A stretch of DNA of 44,214 bases. It comes from Acetobacterium sp. GTDB taxonomy: Bacteria > Bacillota > Clostridia > Eubacteriales > Eubacteriaceae. Within the stretch, counting starts at the first letter, position 1; every line of letters starts with the position of its first letter. The stretch is from contig JAQUWM010000016.1 of the NCBI GenBank assembly GCA_028692885.1, positions 1 through 44,214 on the forward strand, given 5' to 3'. Positions 41,853 through 44,214 of the stretch are shown here, piece by piece. The notes below the pieces were generated by a model, which saw nothing but the letters and a program-made list of their open reading frames with translations, was not told where the DNA came from and did no database searches. Both the position numbers and the translations under genes were made by a program.

Positions 41853-42617
41853 CTAGTCCTCCAAAAATCCGGTCAAAGGACTGGATGCTTCACCATGGGT
41901 TAAGACCCGACCCAGACCAGCCAGGTAGGCATTTCGACCCGACTCAATGGCCTGACCAAAAGCGCGGGCCATCAGCGGAATATTTTTGGCCGTCGCCACC
42001 GCCGTATTACACATCACTGCATCGACTCCCATTTCCATCGCTTCACAGGCCTGAGACGGCCGCCCGATGCCGGCATCGACAATAATCGGAACTGCGATTT
42101 CACTCACTAGAATCTCAATAAAATCCCGGGTGCTCAGTCCCTTGTTGCTGCCAATCGGCGCAGCCAGAGGCATTACCGCCGCCGCCCCGGCACTGACTAA
42201 ATCCCGGGCGACATTTAAATCTGGGTACATATAAGGCATCACCACAAAGCCGTCTTTTGCCAGGATCTCCGTGGCTTTAATGGTTTCATCGTTATCGGGC
42301 AATAGATATTTGGAATCCTTGATGACTTCCACCTTGACAAAATTTCCGCAATTGATTTCCCGGGCCAGCCGAGCGATTTTCACTGCTTCTGCAGCCGTTC
42401 TGGCGCCCGAGGTGTTGGGCAGCAGGGTAATGTAATTGGGAATATAATCCAAAATATTTTCTTCGCCCCCCAGATTCGCCCGCCGCAGCGCCAAGGTCAC
42501 CATTTCTGCACCGCCGTTCTCAACCACCGCTTTAACAATTTCCAGTGAAAACTTGCCTGATCCCAGAATAAACCGGGAATTAAAGTTGTGTCCACCAATT
42601 ACTAATTGATCTGTCAT
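41853..42617 (-). CDS. thiG: thiazole synthase ThiG
   Basis: A 254-residue TIM-barrel enzyme that forms the thiazole phosphate ring from deoxyxylulose phosphate, iminoacetate and ThiS-thiocarboxylate. Visible are [26 protein letters not shown], the Schiff-base Lys region [17 protein letters not shown], and [37 protein letters not shown] precedes ATG 42617. It lies 88 nt after thiS and 1 nt before thiH. Confidence 0.97.
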   Translation of the reverse strand: MTDQLVIGGHNFNSRFILGSGKFSLEIVKAVVENGGAEMVTLALRRANLGGEENILDYIPNYITLLPNTSGARTAAEAVKIARLAREINCGNFVKVEVIKDSKYLLPDNDETIKATEILAKDGFVVMPYMYPDLNVARDLVSAGAAAVMPLAAPIGSNKGLSTRDFIEILVSEIAVPIIVDAGIGRPSQACEAMEMGVDAVMCNTAVATAKNIPLMARAFGQAIESGRNAYLAGLGRVLTHGEASSPLTGFLED

Positions 42618-42705
42618 TTCTTCTCCTTTTTGACTTTATTATCGATATTTATTAAAACATATCATTTCTACAATTATTGCTTTATGTTGAGTTGCGAAGT
42701 TACAA

Positions 42706-42900
42706 TCAGCCCCCACCCACAAAGCGAACCACTTCCAGGATGTCCTCCTGACAAAGCATCACTGCATCATAAGTCGATTTTGGGACTATTTCACCATTTC
42801 TGGCCACCGCCAGGGTGGCTACATCAAACTGATTATCAACTAAAAACTGCAACAGACTTTGATTGTTATCCAGACTCATCTCTTTTCCATTGACTCTCAT
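42706..42900 (-). CDS. thiS: sulfur carrier protein ThiS
   Basis: A 64-residue ubiquitin-like sulfur carrier ending in VGGG, the C-terminus that is thiocarboxylated. MRVNGKEMSL begins the protein and VATLAVARNGEIVPKSTYD is the family core. ATG 42900 with AAGGAG is chosen; the longer upstream frame would run through the riboswitch terminator. The activating enzyme ThiF is not in this operon, so it must be elsewhere or replaced. Confidence 0.93.
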   Translation of the reverse strand: MRVNGKEMSLDNNQSLLQFLVDNQFDVATLAVARNGEIVPKSTYDAVMLCQEDILEVVRFVGGG

Positions 42901-42929
42901 TGCTCTTTCTCCTTCGCTGTTGTAAACGC

Positions 42930-42984
42930 AAAAAAAGCACAAAACGCGATTACACCCTTTCGGTGGTGTACCCCATTTTGTGCT
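42930..42984 (-). ncRNA. HMP-PP riboswitch (thiS motif), terminator-embedded
   Basis: On the minus strand AGCACAAAA pairs with TTTTGTGCT, with an inner stem TACACC/GGTGTA, a conserved-looking GGGG on the 5' side, asymmetric internal loops, and a T7 tract. It starts 20 nt after the predicted transcription start and lies immediately upstream of thiS. A hairpin aptamer inside its own terminator, before thiS, is the known layout of the HMP-PP riboswitch. TPP riboswitch blocks are absent. Assignment rests on layout and memory of the motif, not on a model search. Confidence 0.75.
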
Positions 42985-43007
42985 ACTATTTATTTCTTGC
43001 TGTTCTA

Positions 43008-43036
43008 ATATTATTACATCACATAGCTAAAGTCAA
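43008..43036 (-). promoter_or_regulatory. thi operon promoter
   Basis: On the minus strand -35 TTGACT (43036-43031), a 17 nt spacer and -10 TAATAT (43013-43008), upstream of the riboswitch. Confidence 0.8.
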
Positions 43037-43179
43037 GCCCAGTATTAAAGCTTAATTCAAATCAAATTTTTACATTTATTTACATCTTTTTACATAAATT
43101 AGCCTTATTTTTAAGATGATTCCTGTTCAAATGGGGTATAATATTGTAAATAAATGAAAATTAATTGGAGGTATACATA

Positions 43180-43983
43180 ATGAATGAAGAAGTGCTAGCA
43201 TTACTTAAAGATAAAAAGGGCTTTATTTGCGATATGGATGGTGTTATCTACCACGGTAATAAACTGTTGCCGGGAGTAAAGGAATTTGTCAACTGGCTCT
43301 ATGCCGAGGATAAAAACTTTCTCTTTCTAACTAATTCCAGCGAACGTTCGCCCATTGAACTAAAAGAAAAACTGGCTCGTCTGGGTCTGGAAATCGATGA
43401 AAGTCATTTTTATACCAGCGCCCTGGCGACCGCTAAATTTTTAAAGGATCAATCCCCTGGCTGTTCTGCTTATGTCATTGGCGAAGCGGGACTGGTCAAT
43501 GCTCTTTATGACGTGGAGATTATCATGAATGACGTGGATCCAGACTACGTCGTTTTTGGCGAAACGCGTGCTTATAATTATGACTCTGTGCTCAGAGCTG
43601 TCAAGCTGATTCAAAAAGGTGCTAAACTGATTGCCACCAACCCCGATTTAACCGGCCCCACCGAAGACGGCATTGTTCCAGCCTGCCGGGCCTTTGTTGC
43701 GCCCATCGAACTGGCCACCGGCAAGGAAGCCTATTACGTTGGCAAACCCAACCCGCTGATGATGCGTACCGGCATCAAGCGTCTGGGGGTACACAGTGAT
43801 GATGCCCTGATTATCGGTGACCGCATGGATACCGATATCATTGCCGGCATTGAATCCGGTCTGACGACCTTCCTTGTTTTAAGCGGTGTATCCACCCGCG
43901 AAACCGTCAACGATTTTCCCTACCGTCCCAACTACATCCTTACCGGTATTGATGAGATTGTGGCTGGACTGGGGCTAAAATAG
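43180..43983 (+). CDS. HAD-IIA family phosphatase, NagD/AraL-like
   Basis: A 267-residue protein. HAD motif I is FICDMDGVIYHG, motif II is FLTNSS, the motif III Lys is in VGKPNPLMM, and motif IV is IIGDRMDTDI. A type IIA cap lies between motifs II and III (VFGETRAYNYDSVLRAVKLI). Members dephosphorylate sugar phosphates, nucleotides or glycerol phosphate. ATG 43180 follows GGAGG by eight nt; the longer frame starting with TTG covers that site. TATAAT at 43137-43142 is its likely -10. Divergent from the thi operon. Confidence 0.92.
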   Translation: MNEEVLALLKDKKGFICDMDGVIYHGNKLLPGVKEFVNWLYAEDKNFLFLTNSSERSPIELKEKLARLGLEIDESHFYTSALATAKFLKDQSPGCSAYVIGEAGLVNALYDVEIIMNDVDPDYVVFGETRAYNYDSVLRAVKLIQKGAKLIATNPDLTGPTEDGIVPACRAFVAPIELATGKEAYYVGKPNPLMMRTGIKRLGVHSDDALIIGDRMDTDIIAGIESGLTTFLVLSGVSTRETVNDFPYRPNYILTGIDEIVAGLGLK

Positions 43984-44072
43984 AAAATAAGCAAATAGAA
44001 TAAACGGATCCTGAATCCACCAAATATAAAATCCCCTAAAACAGATCAGGGTAGCCTTTTGCACAAACCCTA

Positions 44073-44174
44073 GATTCCCGGAATATACATTGATGAATTT
44101 CGATAACCCTTTAAACCCAAGGCTTATCGACAGTTTTCAATATCATTTTTTCTCGTTATATTAATCCGGGAATC
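44073..44174. repeat. 102 bp element with inverted ends
   Basis: Ends GATTCCCGGA (44073-44082) and TCCGGGAATC (44165-44174) are perfect inverted copies. The centre has CGATAAcCCTT and AAGGcTTATCG (44101-44129), an 11 bp stem with one mismatch. No coding capacity. It could be a MITE, a long terminator-like structure or an IS remnant. Confidence 0.55.
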
Positions 44175-44214
44175 CAGGATAAACGTGTAACATAAATTGA
44201 TCAAATGATCATTT

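Noticed and set aside
42901-43007. TPP riboswitch before thiS
   Set aside because: The conserved TPP blocks (CTGAGA and the ACCTGATCTGG-type segment) are absent, and the leader is too short; the thiS motif fits better.

Overview
The window looks like chromosomal DNA of an anaerobic, low-to-mid GC Firmicute. The short 5' part of a 16S rRNA gene, the FMN riboswitch-controlled ribD-ribE-ribBA-ribH operon, the anaerobic ThiH thiazole pathway with a thiS-type leader RNA, and LanFEG-style transport genes all suggest a clostridial acetogen of the Eubacteriaceae (Acetobacterium or Eubacterium type). That assignment is inference from gene content and memory of related sequences; no database was searched.

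Layout. (1) 1-2330: start of a 16S gene (minus strand, running off the left edge) with tandem strong promoters; a frameshifted pirin gene; and a separate 5S rRNA gene with its own promoter and a long palindromic terminator. (2) 2509-6232: UPF0489 protein with a TatD-associated-type radical SAM protein, an ArsC/Spx-family thioredoxin-fold protein, and a membrane-anchored arylsulfotransferase-like beta-propeller. (3) 6704-11325: three-gene LanFEG/CprABC-type ABC exporter, divergent from a response regulator/histidine kinase pair, probably for antimicrobial-peptide defence. (4) 11566-13381: biotin uptake (bioY) and a bifunctional BirA with its own operator over its promoter. (5) 13425-16002: a GT2 polyprenyl-phosphate glycosyltransferase and a GT-C integral membrane transferase. 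(6) 16153-28617: two complete five-subunit peptide/nickel-family ABC importers, each with one SAM-dependent methyltransferase, in different gene orders, and both preceded by the same promoter-proximal box and the same terminator-like leader hairpin. (7) 28701-32748: two tandem PepV-like M20 dipeptidases, DUF1653, a zinc/HTH protein and a DUF975 membrane protein. (8) 32793-36758: riboflavin operon. (9) 36970-39807: a dCache-HAMP-PAS-GGDEF-EAL cyclic-di-GMP protein. (10) 40040-43036: thiSGH-tenI with a terminator-embedded riboswitch of the HMP-PP (thiS motif) type. (11) 43180-43983: a NagD-like HAD phosphatase.

How genes work together. The two importers plus the dipeptidases form a 15 kb block that could import and hydrolyse small peptides or peptide-like metal chelates; the methyltransferases do not fit ordinary peptide uptake and are the main puzzle. 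Cofactor supply (biotin, riboflavin, thiamine) is controlled by three different mechanisms: a repressor operator, an FMN riboswitch and a terminator-embedded aptamer.

The most notable unexplained signals are the leader RNA shared by both ABC-methyltransferase operons (inner stem covaries between the two copies), and a roughly 95 bp palindromic repeat found twice. The copy after the EAL gene sits between two near-identical 26 bp copies of that gene's terminator hairpin, as if it had inserted into the terminator and duplicated it.
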